The notes under the pieces are model-generated. The model ran no database searches, was not told where the DNA came from, and saw only the letters and a program-made list of their open reading frames with translations. Position numbers and translations under genes: made by a program. From Treponema sp. (GTDB lineage Bacteria; Spirochaetota; Spirochaetia; Treponematales; Treponemataceae), in contig JAEDGP010000001.1 in the NCBI GenBank assembly GCA_016297405.1, positions 28,849 through 92,848 on the forward strand: a stretch of DNA of 64,000 bases, read 5' to 3'. Below are positions 43,971 through 53,700 of this stretch, piece after piece; the stretch's first letter is position 1, and each line of letters begins with the position of its first letter.

Positions 43971-45068
43971 TTAATCTTCAATCTTTTTTACGACTTCACG
44001 AACAAGAGCACTTTTTCCTTTTTTCATAATCAAAGCCTTTCCGTTTTTGATTACAACAGTGATGTCATCCAATCCGCAAATCGCCACAGGAATATCAGAA
44101 TAAACAAAATTATTGTTAGCCGAAATGTTTACGCACTTTCCTTCGCCACAACTGTGTTTTTCAAAACTATCCCAACTTCCAACATCATCCCAGGAAAAGG
44201 AAGCAAGCACTGTCCAGGCTTCACTGGTTTTTTCAGCAACAGAAATATCTATGGCAATAGCTGGAGTTGCTTCATAAGACTGGACCATAGCATCCCATTT
44301 TGAAATGAAATGGATATCGTTGAGCTTTGAAATTTCAGGTTCTTTAAGAGAAGGAACATTTTTGAATGCAGCAGCAACTTCTGGTGTACATTTAGATAAT
44401 TCATCAATAAAGAAATTGCAATCAAAAGCAAACATTCCGCTGTTCCACCAGCAATTTCCGCTTTCAATATATTTTTGTGCGGTTTTTGCATCAGGCTTTT
44501 CCTTAAAGGAATTGATTTTCAAAACAGTTCTTTCGTCATCATCAGCAATTCCTGTTTGAATGTAGCCATATCCTGTGGAAGGTTCTGTTGGTCTGATGCC
44601 AAATGTTACAAAATGGTTTTTGCTGGCACAGTCAAAGGCCTTTTTTGCATCATTAACAAAATTCTCTACTGGAGTGATGATATGATCGCTTGTCAAAACC
44701 ATTACGCTGTGCTTTACACCACAAGCAATCTTATTCAGCAAATGACAGCAAAGGATTATTGGTGCAGTAGTATGTTTTGGAACAGGCTCAGCAACAATCA
44801 GCACGTCCTTCAGAATTTTAGTCTCTTGTTCACCACCAAGTTTTTGCGCCAAATCTTTACACTGAACAGAAATCTGGTGTTCAAGGCCTTTCCTTGTGGC
44901 TATTATGATTTTTCCCTGAGGCTTCATTGCCAAAGAACGAATCAACGCATTCTGAAGAAAGGAAATCCCGTCATTAATTGAAAGAAACTGTTTTGGAAAA
45001 TCTGGTCGGCTGGCAGGCCAAAGTCTTTCCCCAAACCCACCTGCAAGAATTATGACATCAGTAAACAT
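43971..45068 (-). CDS. manC: Mannose-1-phosphate guanylyltransferase
   Basis: The protein has 365 residues. It has the signature ILAGGFGERLWPASRPDFPKQFL and EPVPKHTTAPIIL, with FGIRPTEPSTGYGYIQTG. It makes GDP-mannose from GTP and mannose-1-phosphate. It lacks the C-terminal isomerase domain of the two-function enzymes. The ribosome-binding site is an unusual run of seven G residues seven bases or fewer before the ATG. It lies between a secreted protein of unknown function and rfbD in one operon. Confidence 0.92.
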   Translation of the reverse strand: MFTDVIILAGGFGERLWPASRPDFPKQFLSINDGISFLQNALIRSLAMKPQGKIIIATRKGLEHQISVQCKDLAQKLGGEQETKILKDVLIVAEPVPKHTTAPIILCCHLLNKIACGVKHSVMVLTSDHIITPVENFVNDAKKAFDCASKNHFVTFGIRPTEPSTGYGYIQTGIADDDERTVLKINSFKEKPDAKTAQKYIESGNCWWNSGMFAFDCNFFIDELSKCTPEVAAAFKNVPSLKEPEISKLNDIHFISKWDAMVQSYEATPAIAIDISVAEKTSEAWTVLASFSWDDVGSWDSFEKHSCGEGKCVNISANNNFVYSDIPVAICGLDDITVVIKNGKALIMKKGKSALVREVVKKIED

Positions 45069-45079
45069 ATCCCCCCCGT

Positions 45080-45793
45080 TTAAAACTTTGTGAAAAAGAA
45101 ATTACAGAAACTTTTTATGCGTCCAATAAAAGAAGTTTCTATTCTGTCCTGAAGAAACCATACTTTAATTGCATTTACACCACCCACACCGTAAAGGACC
45201 CAGTTATCTCCATCCCTAAAAAGAATGATGTCAGACTGCATGTTTCCTTTTTTAACACATGTAACGCCCTTAAATTTCATTCCATTGTTATTGGTAGAAA
45301 CATAAAGAATGTAGTCACTGTTTTTTTCAATAACAATTGGGGCATAGATTTCGCCAAAAGGTTCCATATTAAGTTTTGCAAGAATCTTTTCTACACTGGT
45401 ACCCTCGCCAATTCTCTGAATGATTTCTGCTTCGTCATAAAGATCAAAATAAGTCTGATGTCTTTCTGACCAATAAGGAATTCCTTTGTAATCTGGAATA
45501 TTTGAAAGTGCTTTGTAAAGCTTTTCTGGCAAATCTTCATTTCCTTTGTATGGCTTTATCTGAATAACCTCTGCAAGATAATTCGGACCAAGTTTCCTGA
45601 CCTTTTCCCTCAGTTTTATAACTCCAGAATTATCACTTTCAATGCTCATGTTATTATATTTATCGATACTTCTGATAACAACTTCTCCTTCCTCTAACTT
45701 TTTCAAGTCCTTTTCCGGAAGATTCTTGTTGAAAGGGAGTGCAAAAAGGCTTGAGCTTATAGTAAAAATAATAAAAGAAAGGATTTTTTTCAT
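45080..45793 (-). CDS. Secreted protein of unknown function
   Basis: The product has 237 residues from the ATG at 45793, which has an AGGAG site and gives a clean signal peptide (KKILSFIIFTISSSLFA); the longer TTG frame to 45862 is unlikely. The mature part is a mixed alpha/beta protein with YWSERHQTYFDLYDEAEII and ends in a hydrophobic aromatic stretch. I do not recognise a characterised family. It sits 11 bases before manC, so it may be tied to glycan assembly, but this is only context. Confidence 0.7.
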   Translation of the reverse strand: MKKILSFIIFTISSSLFALPFNKNLPEKDLKKLEEGEVVIRSIDKYNNMSIESDNSGVIKLREKVRKLGPNYLAEVIQIKPYKGNEDLPEKLYKALSNIPDYKGIPYWSERHQTYFDLYDEAEIIQRIGEGTSVEKILAKLNMEPFGEIYAPIVIEKNSDYILYVSTNNNGMKFKGVTCVKKGNMQSDIILFRDGDNWVLYGVGGVNAIKVWFLQDRIETSFIGRIKSFCNFFFTKF

Positions 45794-45920
45794 AACAACT
45801 CCTGAACAAAACATATCAATTGTCTTATATAATATTATACCTAATAAACATTTAAAATTCAATTTGGATACAGCTTTTCATAAATTAGTGTAAGAAAAAC
45901 ACAATAACTGCTTTTTGTGA

Positions 45921-45926
45921 TATAAT
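45921..45926 (+). promoter_or_regulatory. -10 box of the aminotransferase-glgA operon
   Basis: TATAAT lies six bases before the ATG at 45933 with no ribosome-binding site. No clear -35 box is seen. Confidence 0.4.
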
Positions 45927-45932
45927 GTCTTT

Positions 45933-47123
45933 ATGATTTCACAGAATTTGAAGAGCCTTTTGGAAAATCCAATGGCTGGCGTAATTAGAAAAATGTTTGA
46001 AGAGGGTGCCTTGCTCAAGGAAAAATACGGTGCAGACAAGGTATATGATTTTAGTATTGGAAATCCAGATCTGGATCCGCCAAACCAGGTCATTGATGCA
46101 ATAAAGGAAGTTGCCCAAGACACTTCCCACATGTGTCATGGTTATATGCCAAACGCAGGTTATATTGAATGCCGTAAAGCGATGGCAGAAAAAACATCTT
46201 TAGAACAGGGAATGGACGTTCCGTATGAAAATATCGTCATGTCGGTTGGTGCAGCAGGAGCTTTGAACTCAATTCTGAAATCTTTGATTGATACAGATGA
46301 TGAAGTTATTGTTCTATGCCCATATTTTACCGAATATGATCATTATATTCACAACCATGGTGGAAAAGTTGTTCGCGTAAAAACAAACAAAGACTTTTCC
46401 ATTGACGTAGAAGCTGTAAAATCAAGCCTAGGTACAAAGACCGCTGCCATCATTATTAATTCACCTAATAATCCTACAGGCCGCATCTACAGCGATAATG
46501 AAATTGAAAGACTCACAGAAGTTCTATATGAACATGGGAAAAACACTGGTCGTCTTCCTTACATCATTTGCGATGAACCTTACAGAGCTATCACATACAA
46601 CAACGCAAAGGTTGCTGCTGTATTCCCAAAATATGAAAATGCGGTGATCGTAACATCTTTTGCAAAAAACCTTAGTGTTCCTGGAGAACGACTTGGTTAC
46701 ATTGCCGTAAATCCTGCATGCAAAGAAGCAAAACTTGTTGTTAACGCAGCAATTTTTTCCACACGCATTCTAGGGTTTGTAAATGCACCTGGTTTTTTCC
46801 AGAAAGTCATAGCAAAAAGCTGGAATTCCAAGTGCGATTACTCACTTTATGAAAAACGCTGCAAAGAGATTATGGAAATCATGGACTATGCAGGTTTGGA
46901 ATACGCAAAGCCAGAAGGAGCTTTCTATCTTTTTGTAAAAGTTCCACAAGGATGGAATGATGATGACATGGCGTTTACAACTCATTTGAAGAAATACAAC
47001 ATTCTTTGTGCCCCTGGTTCAGGTTTTGGGGGAAAAGGCTGGTTCCGAATTTCCTACTGTGTTTCAGAACAGTCAATCTTGAATTCAAGACAGGCTTTCT
47101 ACGACGCCGTACACTCAAGATAG
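45933..47123 (+). CDS. PLP-dependent aminotransferase (aspartate aminotransferase fold)
   Basis: The protein has 396 residues and belongs to fold type I, class I/II. It has SIGNPDLDPPNQV at the start, INSPNNPTGRIYS, CDEPYRAITY and the PLP lysine in SFAKNLSVPGERLGYIAV. It transfers an amino group between an amino acid and a keto acid; the exact substrate (aspartate, alanine or other) is not clear. The stop codon directly abuts the ATG of glgA, which implies co-expression for reasons that are not obvious. Confidence 0.9.
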   Translation: MISQNLKSLLENPMAGVIRKMFEEGALLKEKYGADKVYDFSIGNPDLDPPNQVIDAIKEVAQDTSHMCHGYMPNAGYIECRKAMAEKTSLEQGMDVPYENIVMSVGAAGALNSILKSLIDTDDEVIVLCPYFTEYDHYIHNHGGKVVRVKTNKDFSIDVEAVKSSLGTKTAAIIINSPNNPTGRIYSDNEIERLTEVLYEHGKNTGRLPYIICDEPYRAITYNNAKVAAVFPKYENAVIVTSFAKNLSVPGERLGYIAVNPACKEAKLVVNAAIFSTRILGFVNAPGFFQKVIAKSWNSKCDYSLYEKRCKEIMEIMDYAGLEYAKPEGAFYLFVKVPQGWNDDDMAFTTHLKKYNILCAPGSGFGGKGWFRISYCVSEQSILNSRQAFYDAVHSR

Positions 47124-48590
47124 ATGAAAATAATGATGATTAGCGCAGAAGCTACGCCTTTTGCTAAAACAGGTGGACTTGCCGATGCCGTTTCTGCGCT
47201 TTCCCAAAAACTTTCAGCTTCTCACCAGACTATTGTATTTATGCCGCGTTACTATAACATCGACCGGAACAAACTCACAAAAGAACTATCGGGACTTAGA
47301 GTTTTTAACGGAAACGAAGAGGTGAGTGTGGACATATACAGTTCCTCTCTTGGAAAATCTCAGGTTAAGGTTGCGTTTCTTGATTATGAACCATACTTTG
47401 GCCGTCAAGGAATTTATGGAAGCACTCCTTCTTCAGCCTATAATGATAATCCAATCAGGTTCAGTTTTTTTTGCCGCGCAGCATTTGCTTATTGTCTTAA
47501 GACGAACTGGATTCCAGATGTTTTGCACTGTCATGATTGGAGCAGTAGTTTTGCATTGGTTTTGTTAAAGCATTTTTTCAACACTTCTGTGTTTTCTAAG
47601 ACCAAAGGCATTCTAACCATTCATAACCTTGGATATCAAGGCACATTTCCTCAAGATTTGTTTTGTTTCCTAGGATTACCAATTTATCTTCTTACACTTG
47701 CAGGTTTTTCCCACATGGGCGGTATAAATTTTTTGAAAGCTGGAATCACCTGTGCAGACCAAATAACAACTGTTTCACCCACATATGCAAAGGAAATCCA
47801 AAGCGAGCAGGGGGGCTGCACATTGGATGGTCTACTACGTGTAAGAAGTTCATGCCTTACTGGAATCATTAACGGAATTGACATGGAAGAATGGTCCTCA
47901 TTGAAAGACCCGTATATTCCGTTCCATTTTTCCTATGGCAACATGGAAGGAAAAGCGCTTTGCAAAAAAGAACTTCAAAAACGTTTTGGACTTGAAGAAA
48001 AAAATGAAATTCCAATCATAGCAATGACATCAAGACTTGTTTCCCAAAAGGGAATCGATGAAGTTTTTGCACCAATGTACGGATGCGCATGGAATATATG
48101 TACTCAATTAAATGTGCAGTTTATTGTTTTAGGAGCAGGAGAGACATGGTGCGAAAATGAAATCCATGAGCTGGAACGTAAACTTGTAAATTTCAAATCC
48201 TATATAGGATATGACGAAGCTTTAAGTCACCTGATTGAAGCAGGATCAGACTTCTTTCTAATGCCTTCCCATTATGAACCTTGTGGACTCAATCAGATTT
48301 ATTCCCAAGTTTACGGCACAATTCCGATTGTAAGAAAAACAGGCGGACTTATGGATACTGTAGAAGGTTTTGATTCAAGCTGTCCTTCAGGATTCTTTAT
48401 TGATCAAATCAGTCCTGAAGCAGTTTTCAACACAGTCAAGGAGGCTGTCAATCTGTATCACAGCGACCGTTCAAAAATTGAAATGATGCAGACTAACGGC
48501 ATGAAAAAAGATTTTTCATGGCAAAAATCCGCAGAAGAATATATCCGTGTTTACAAAAAATACGTCGAGTCAAGGCACGCTAACGCTTAA
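47124..48590 (+). CDS. glgA: Glycogen synthase (ADP-glucose type)
   Basis: The protein has 488 residues and is a GT5 enzyme. It has the ADP-glucose-binding start SAEATPFAKTGGLADAVSAL, PDVLHCHDWSSSFALVLLKH, and the C-terminal MPSHYEPCGLNQIYSQVYG with TGGLMDTV. It elongates alpha-1,4-glucan from ADP-glucose. The last eight residues (VESRHANA) are encoded inside the dispersed repeat at 48563-48633, so the repeat has replaced or extended the native end. The gene begins with no gap after the aminotransferase. Confidence 0.95.
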   Translation: MKIMMISAEATPFAKTGGLADAVSALSQKLSASHQTIVFMPRYYNIDRNKLTKELSGLRVFNGNEEVSVDIYSSSLGKSQVKVAFLDYEPYFGRQGIYGSTPSSAYNDNPIRFSFFCRAAFAYCLKTNWIPDVLHCHDWSSSFALVLLKHFFNTSVFSKTKGILTIHNLGYQGTFPQDLFCFLGLPIYLLTLAGFSHMGGINFLKAGITCADQITTVSPTYAKEIQSEQGGCTLDGLLRVRSSCLTGIINGIDMEEWSSLKDPYIPFHFSYGNMEGKALCKKELQKRFGLEEKNEIPIIAMTSRLVSQKGIDEVFAPMYGCAWNICTQLNVQFIVLGAGETWCENEIHELERKLVNFKSYIGYDEALSHLIEAGSDFFLMPSHYEPCGLNQIYSQVYGTIPIVRKTGGLMDTVEGFDSSCPSGFFIDQISPEAVFNTVKEAVNLYHSDRSKIEMMQTNGMKKDFSWQKSAEEYIRVYKKYVESRHANA

Positions 48591-48633
48591 AGCCTTGACT
48601 TCGCCGTTTTTAGGGTTTGTAATAAACCCTAAA
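48563..48633 (+). repeat. Dispersed palindromic repeat, copy 1
   Basis: This 71-bp element contains two hairpins. AGTCAAGGC (48568-48576) pairs with GCCTTGACT (48592-48600), and TTTAGGGTTT (48609-48618) pairs with AAACCCTAAA (48624-48633). A nearly identical copy lies in the opposite orientation at 57632-57703. It overlaps the end of glgA and may also act as a terminator. Confidence 0.8.
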
Positions 48634-48637
48634 TAAA

Positions 48638-48680
48638 AGTAATGCGCGAAAACAAAACTTTTTAATTTTCGCGCATTACT
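48638..48680. terminator. Strong bidirectional hairpin between glgA and the convergent propeller gene
   Basis: A perfect 15-bp inverted repeat (AGTAATGCGCGAAAA at 48638-48652 and its complement at 48666-48680) has a 13-base loop. It lacks long U tracts but should stop transcription from both convergent genes, together with the repeat hairpins before it. Confidence 0.6.
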
Positions 48681-48719
48681 AATGAATCAAATGTTAGCAA
48701 AGTTATCGGCTTTATCAAA

Positions 48720-50630
48720 TTAAATTTCGTACCAGTCGCCTTCAGTTGTCAAGTACCAATTGGCAACAATCTGGGACATTGTTGCATTATACCATGAAAT
48801 GCTTCCATCTTTGTTCAAAATAACTACCCGATTGCCGTTCTGCGCAATCTTAAATGGTATAGAAGCGCCACGATTGAAAGAAAAATTCTTTTTCTTAAGC
48901 AAGTTGCATGAACGGATATTCTCCTTACCGATATTGGTATAAAGCACAGGATATTCCAGATATGTAAACGCATTTGAATCTTCTTCAGAGATTCGAAGAA
49001 TTGGCGTTGTGATGTTCGTGGAAGTGTTGTATTTTTCCACCACAGTCTTCTTTGAAGAACGATCAGACTGAACGCAAACCAGATATATATCCTTGTCTTT
49101 TGTACTTAATCCAAAAGCAACATTGCCTGAAACCTTCATGGGCACCGTTTCTTTTGTTACAGGGTCGACACAAATCAGAGGAGAGCGCGGTTCTGTTGCA
49201 TAGGATTTTGCTACATAAAGCTTTCCGTCAGAACATATTACAGCATCCTGAATACCAGCTCCTGTGTATACATTTTCCAACGTCTTGGAAGGGAAATCAT
49301 AAATGTTCACCAAGGAATTGCTTTCAATGATTACCATTTTATCTTCAAAAATCCTTACCATTTGAACTGATGATTTTGGTGCATACAGAACTTCGTTCTT
49401 CTGGTTTTTATAGTCGAAAAGAATGATATTTTCTTTTGAGTCTTTTGTCCAAAGGATAACGTTGTCATTGTAAGGGATAATCCTGTTTCCTCCAGGATTT
49501 GCACCAAGTCCATTCACACGGCCAGAATCATAGGACGACTGATACAGTTTTGAAGCTGTAAGGAAATAGAAATCTGAATTGTATGGAGCCATATCCAAAA
49601 TCATGTCGTAATTGTTCTGAGAAAAGGAATTCAAAATAATTGGAGTTTCTGACATGTCAATGTTGTTTATATAGATTGCCCCGTCTTTTCCTCCAAGAAT
49701 AATCCTGTAACCAAGTTTTTTGCCAGTTGTAATAGCAGTTTTTCCTCTAGGCCCTTTGAATGTTTTCAGAACTTTTGGCTGAGAAACAGTTTTGTTATCG
49801 ATTTTTTCGATGACTTTAAGTGTGTATGTACCAAGATTATTGTCTTCCAGATAATACAGGTTGTCGTCATTCTTGCTTGACAAAATCATTGGATTTGTTG
49901 CAGCAACCTTTGAAATTAATTTTCCGTTTGTTGCTGCATGGATATAAATCACATTTTCGTTTATTCCTGCAAGCATAGTCATGTTGCCAATCAAAACCGA
50001 CTGATGAAGCCCCTGAGTAACTCCAATCTTTGCCTTAAGCTTTCCACCTGCAGAAATATCATAGTAGGAAAGATTTCCAGAAGGGGAATACATTGCAGCA
50101 TTCTTTTCTGTATCGCTTGTAAGGGCATATGAAACGATTCCGGTTGGAGTCCTTATCAAATCAACTACTTGCCCTCCCAAAGTTTTTATGAAAACTGTTC
50201 CATCCACTGAAGCTGTACCACAGATTATATATGTACCTTTTGCGGAAAACGAAAGGGATGTTATAGAATCCCTGAACCTTTTAACATATTTTCTCGTACA
50301 GGTTGTCCAATCCCAAACACTCAAACGGTTTACAGCACCACCATCAGACTCGTAAACAGCAATATCACGGTTGTTTGGAGCAACCGCAACCATTTTTATT
50401 TCATAGTCAGAAACTTGATAATGATATCCCTGATCATTATTTATGTTCCATTTAATTAGAAAACCGTCCTTTCCACCTGTCCAAAAGAATGGATCTTCCT
50501 GGTTTTCATTGTTACAAGGAGCAATATAGGTAACATCTTCATTGTGTCCTTGTGAAGAAACCGTTGTTTGTGCAAAAATTGCAGAGATAATAAATATTGA
50601 GGAAATAAAAGCGGCTATAATTTTTTTCAT
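48720..50630 (-). CDS. Secreted WD40-like beta-propeller protein
   Basis: The protein has 636 residues with a signal peptide (KKIIAAFISSIFIISAIFA) cleaved before QTTVSS. The rest is a series of about 40-residue strand-rich repeats with WD-like endings (FWTGGKDGFLIKWNIN, LSVWDWTTCTRKYVKRF, SFSAKGTYIICGTASVDGTV), as in one or two seven-bladed propellers. Such proteins are usually binding scaffolds. It follows rseP by ten bases with a GAGG site, so it ends the frr-to-rseP operon. A role in envelope stress or outer-membrane biogenesis is possible but only from context. Confidence 0.75.
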   Translation of the reverse strand: MKKIIAAFISSIFIISAIFAQTTVSSQGHNEDVTYIAPCNNENQEDPFFWTGGKDGFLIKWNINNDQGYHYQVSDYEIKMVAVAPNNRDIAVYESDGGAVNRLSVWDWTTCTRKYVKRFRDSITSLSFSAKGTYIICGTASVDGTVFIKTLGGQVVDLIRTPTGIVSYALTSDTEKNAAMYSPSGNLSYYDISAGGKLKAKIGVTQGLHQSVLIGNMTMLAGINENVIYIHAATNGKLISKVAATNPMILSSKNDDNLYYLEDNNLGTYTLKVIEKIDNKTVSQPKVLKTFKGPRGKTAITTGKKLGYRIILGGKDGAIYINNIDMSETPIILNSFSQNNYDMILDMAPYNSDFYFLTASKLYQSSYDSGRVNGLGANPGGNRIIPYNDNVILWTKDSKENIILFDYKNQKNEVLYAPKSSVQMVRIFEDKMVIIESNSLVNIYDFPSKTLENVYTGAGIQDAVICSDGKLYVAKSYATEPRSPLICVDPVTKETVPMKVSGNVAFGLSTKDKDIYLVCVQSDRSSKKTVVEKYNTSTNITTPILRISEEDSNAFTYLEYPVLYTNIGKENIRSCNLLKKKNFSFNRGASIPFKIAQNGNRVVILNKDGSISWYNATMSQIVANWYLTTEGDWYEI

Positions 50631-50640
50631 AAATTACCTC

Positions 50641-51747
50641 TTAGTATTTTTTTAAAAAATATTTTATGTCTCCCATCAATCCCAATACAAACATGAACAG
50701 AATAAAGGCAAGGCCAATAAACTGTACATAGTAAAGGAATTTAGGGTTCAGTTTTTTTCTAGCTATGAATTCAATAAATGCAAACAAAATCAGGCCTCCA
50801 TCCAAAATTGGAACAGGAAGCAAATTCATGATGCATAACGATATACTGATTAAAGATACAAGGCTGCACAAAGTTACAAATCCAGAGCTGAAATTTTCGC
50901 TAAAGCCAGTTGAAACTCCAGTTCCTACCATATCAACAACTCTCGCAGGACCTGCAACAGACTTTTCAAAATCCCCTCCTTTCACAAGCTGCTTCAGACC
51001 AACAAATGTCAATCGTATGAATTTAAAAGTCTGAGAAAAACCTTGTACAACTGCTGGTCCAAAAGAATACGTTTCCGTTTCTTTTTCGATTAATTCATCA
51101 GAGAATGCACGAACTCCGATTTTACCGCTTCCGGTTTCCTCATCGGCATAAATGTAGACAGGAATAAAAAGGACATTTCCATCACGTTCAATGCTGAACT
51201 CACAGGTTGTTTCAGGTCTTATTGAAATTTCTTCAATGAGTTCTGAAAAATCAGAAGTCGGCTTCCCATCAACACTTATGATTCTATCACCTGAAAGCAA
51301 ACCAGCTTCCTTTGCCGTACTTCTAATATCATCTTCGGGAATTACAATTTGATTCGACAGGGTATAGTAACGAAAGCCTGTTAAAGCGACCAAAGTAAAA
51401 CCAACTACGCACAACAAGAAATTGAAGAACGGACCAGCAAAAGCTATCAAAAGCCGTTTCAATGGATGAATACCATACAGCGAATCCGGTTCTGCAACAA
51501 TTGTTGAATAACCATTATTCAAAGCGTCTGAAAAATCTTTTTCGCCTTTCATACCACAGTAACCTCCAAGTGGAATAAGTGAAAGACGAAAATCGGTTCC
51601 TTTTATATCCTTATGAAAAAGAACAGGTCCAAAACCAAGGGAAAAGGTTTCTACCTTTACTTTAAATATCTTTGCAGCAATGAAATGCCCAAATTCGTGA
51701 AAAATAATAAGAAAAAAAAGGCAAAACAAACCAATGAGAATTCTCAT
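50641..51747 (-). CDS. rseP: Site-2 membrane metalloprotease (RseP)
   Basis: The protein has 368 residues. The zinc motif HEFGH lies in the first helix (IFHEFGHFIAAKIF), followed by the SLGFGP segment. A single PDZ domain lies around residues 130-210 (GLLSGDRIISVDGKPTSDF). The third zinc ligand is in NLLPVPILDGG. It cleaves membrane-embedded substrates such as anti-sigma factors or remnant signal peptides. It overlaps dxr by four bases, the usual bacterial order. Confidence 0.94.
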   Translation of the reverse strand: MRILIGLFCLFFLIIFHEFGHFIAAKIFKVKVETFSLGFGPVLFHKDIKGTDFRLSLIPLGGYCGMKGEKDFSDALNNGYSTIVAEPDSLYGIHPLKRLLIAFAGPFFNFLLCVVGFTLVALTGFRYYTLSNQIVIPEDDIRSTAKEAGLLSGDRIISVDGKPTSDFSELIEEISIRPETTCEFSIERDGNVLFIPVYIYADEETGSGKIGVRAFSDELIEKETETYSFGPAVVQGFSQTFKFIRLTFVGLKQLVKGGDFEKSVAGPARVVDMVGTGVSTGFSENFSSGFVTLCSLVSLISISLCIMNLLPVPILDGGLILFAFIEFIARKKLNPKFLYYVQFIGLAFILFMFVLGLMGDIKYFLKKY

Positions 51748-52832
51748 ATGAGTTGTTCCCTCGCGTATGCACGAGATTTTTTGTCCTGTTCAAAAACTTC
51801 ATCATACGTAGAAGGAACAACAGACCAATCCTTATCCAAAACTGCACGAACAACCCTTGAAATAGCAGTAAAACTTATTTTTTGTTCCAAAAAGGCATTT
51901 ACAGCTATTTCATTTGCCGCATTATATGCAATCGTATAAGACTTTCCCGCTTTTGCTGCCTCAAATGCATAACCAAGCATTGGGAATTCCTTAATTCTTG
52001 GTTTAAAGAAAGTCATGTTCAAATCAAACAAATCGAATTTGGAAAGTTCATTTGCAAGATTTTTTGGATAATTCAGAGCATTAATAATTGGATGTTTCAT
52101 ATCTGGATCTGAAATCTGCGCATAAAGCATTCCGTCATTAGTTCTAACAAGAGAATGAACAAGGCTTTGAGGATGTATAACTACAGAAACTTTATTTGCT
52201 GGAATATCAAACAAGCGACAAGCCTCAATAACCTCAAGTCCTTTGTTTGCCAAAGAAGCAGAATCTACAGTTATTTTTTTGCCCATCTTCCATGTTGGAT
52301 GATTCAAAGCCTGCTCAACTGTAACATTTTCAAGTTCTTGATGACTGTAGGTTCTAAATGGACCACCGCTTGCGGTAATCAGAATGGAATCAACATTTTC
52401 TTTACCACATTGATTAATTAGAGAAAAAATTGCTGAATGTTCTGAGTCAACTGGTATTATCGTGCAATCATGCTGGAAGGCAGTTTCCTTAATCAAATCC
52501 CATGCCATAACAACCGTTTCTTTATTGGCCAACGCAAGATTTACACCAGATTCACATACAATTTTAGAAGGCAAAAGGCCAGCAGAACCAGCAATTCCGT
52601 TTATTACCACATCAGGTTTTGTTTCATCAATCAAAGCAGCAATGTCATTTACATTAGACTGAGAAACAATAAGGCCTTTACAGTTAAATTCGTTGGAAAG
52701 AAAATCCAGGCTTTTTTTGTTTGAATGGGCAGTCAATCCACAAATACAGAATTCTTCCGGCATACTCCTGATTATATTCAGTGTATTTGTCCCAATTGAG
52801 CCTGTACATCCAAGTACCAAAACCTTTTTCAT
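51744..52832 (-). CDS. dxr: 1-deoxy-D-xylulose 5-phosphate reductoisomerase
   Basis: The protein has 362 residues. It has the NADPH motif LGCTGSIGTNTLNIIR, then NKETVVMAW, PVDSEHSAIF with the metal-binding region, TASGGPFR and HPTWKMGKKITVDSASLANKG. It makes 2-C-methylerythritol 4-phosphate, so isoprenoids, including the undecaprenyl carrier used by the glycan genes, come from the MEP pathway. A GAGGAA site precedes the ATG. Part of the frr-uppS-cdsA-dxr-rseP operon. Confidence 0.97.
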   Translation of the reverse strand: MKKVLVLGCTGSIGTNTLNIIRSMPEEFCICGLTAHSNKKSLDFLSNEFNCKGLIVSQSNVNDIAALIDETKPDVVINGIAGSAGLLPSKIVCESGVNLALANKETVVMAWDLIKETAFQHDCTIIPVDSEHSAIFSLINQCGKENVDSILITASGGPFRTYSHQELENVTVEQALNHPTWKMGKKITVDSASLANKGLEVIEACRLFDIPANKVSVVIHPQSLVHSLVRTNDGMLYAQISDPDMKHPIINALNYPKNLANELSKFDLFDLNMTFFKPRIKEFPMLGYAFEAAKAGKSYTIAYNAANEIAVNAFLEQKISFTAISRVVRAVLDKDWSVVPSTYDEVFEQDKKSRAYAREQLI

Positions 52833-52841
52833 AAAAATTCC

Positions 52842-53687
52842 TCAGGCAGCTGGAAGATACAAAAAGAACACAAGACAATAATATACTGGGGCAGAGAATA
52901 CTATGGAATCGATAGAATCCAAAACACCACCTCTACCTGGAATTATTTTGCCACTGTCCTTACATCCAGCTGAGCGTTTGAATGCTGATTCAACTAAATC
53001 CCCGATAATTCCAGAAGTTGCAATCAAAACACCGATAAGACACCCTTTCCAAAGGTCACCATAAAAAATATCGGACCGAATCAGTTGCGGCACTAAAGAA
53101 GAAAGTATGGCGCCAAAGTAGCCGCCAATGAATCCTGCCAGGCTTTTATTTGGACTTACTTTTATGAATCCCTTATTGTTTTTCCCAAAAAGGACTCCAA
53201 AAAACCATGCAAAAGAATCACAAATGAAAACGGTGAACAGGAAAGAACAAACAAAAAAAACAGAATTATGGAATTGAGTAAGCTTTGTAAGATATGTAAG
53301 CAGATAGCCACAATAAAAAACAATAAAAACAGAACTTGAGATTCTTTGGATTGACTGCTCAAAAACCTTCCGAGAGATAACTTCAAATCCCATAATCAGC
53401 ATTGCTGAAAGCAGAAATGTATAGTCAGTGTAGTATACAGGTTGGCCTGTAATGACAAATACATAAGTTGATACTGGAACTATGGCTGTCAAAAAAAGAA
53501 CAAATGGCTTAGGCTCAAGCTCTGATTTGGAAGAGAAAATTCTATAAAGCTCATCTGCTCCAAGAAGTGAAACAGCCATTATAAGAAGATTTAAAGGCAG
53601 GTGCTTTTGAACATCGATGTACACAATGGCCAATACAACTGGAATGCCAATAAAAAAAACCAATAGTCTTTGTAATACTTTATTCAT
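52842..53687 (-). CDS. cdsA: Phosphatidate cytidylyltransferase
   Basis: The protein has 281 residues with about eight membrane helices. The C-terminal family signature is KDSGKIIPGRGGVLDSIDSIVFSAP (split here by its parts KDSGKIIPGRGG and LDSIDS), with SPNKSLAGFIGGYFGA before it. It makes CDP-diacylglycerol from CTP and phosphatidate for all phospholipids. It lies nine bases upstream of dxr and twelve bases after uppS, with a GGGTGGG site. Confidence 0.94.
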   Translation of the reverse strand: MNKVLQRLLVFFIGIPVVLAIVYIDVQKHLPLNLLIMAVSLLGADELYRIFSSKSELEPKPFVLFLTAIVPVSTYVFVITGQPVYYTDYTFLLSAMLIMGFEVISRKVFEQSIQRISSSVFIVFYCGYLLTYLTKLTQFHNSVFFVCSFLFTVFICDSFAWFFGVLFGKNNKGFIKVSPNKSLAGFIGGYFGAILSSLVPQLIRSDIFYGDLWKGCLIGVLIATSGIIGDLVESAFKRSAGCKDSGKIIPGRGGVLDSIDSIVFSAPVYYCLVFFLYLPAA

Positions 53688-53700
53688 TATATCCCACCCT

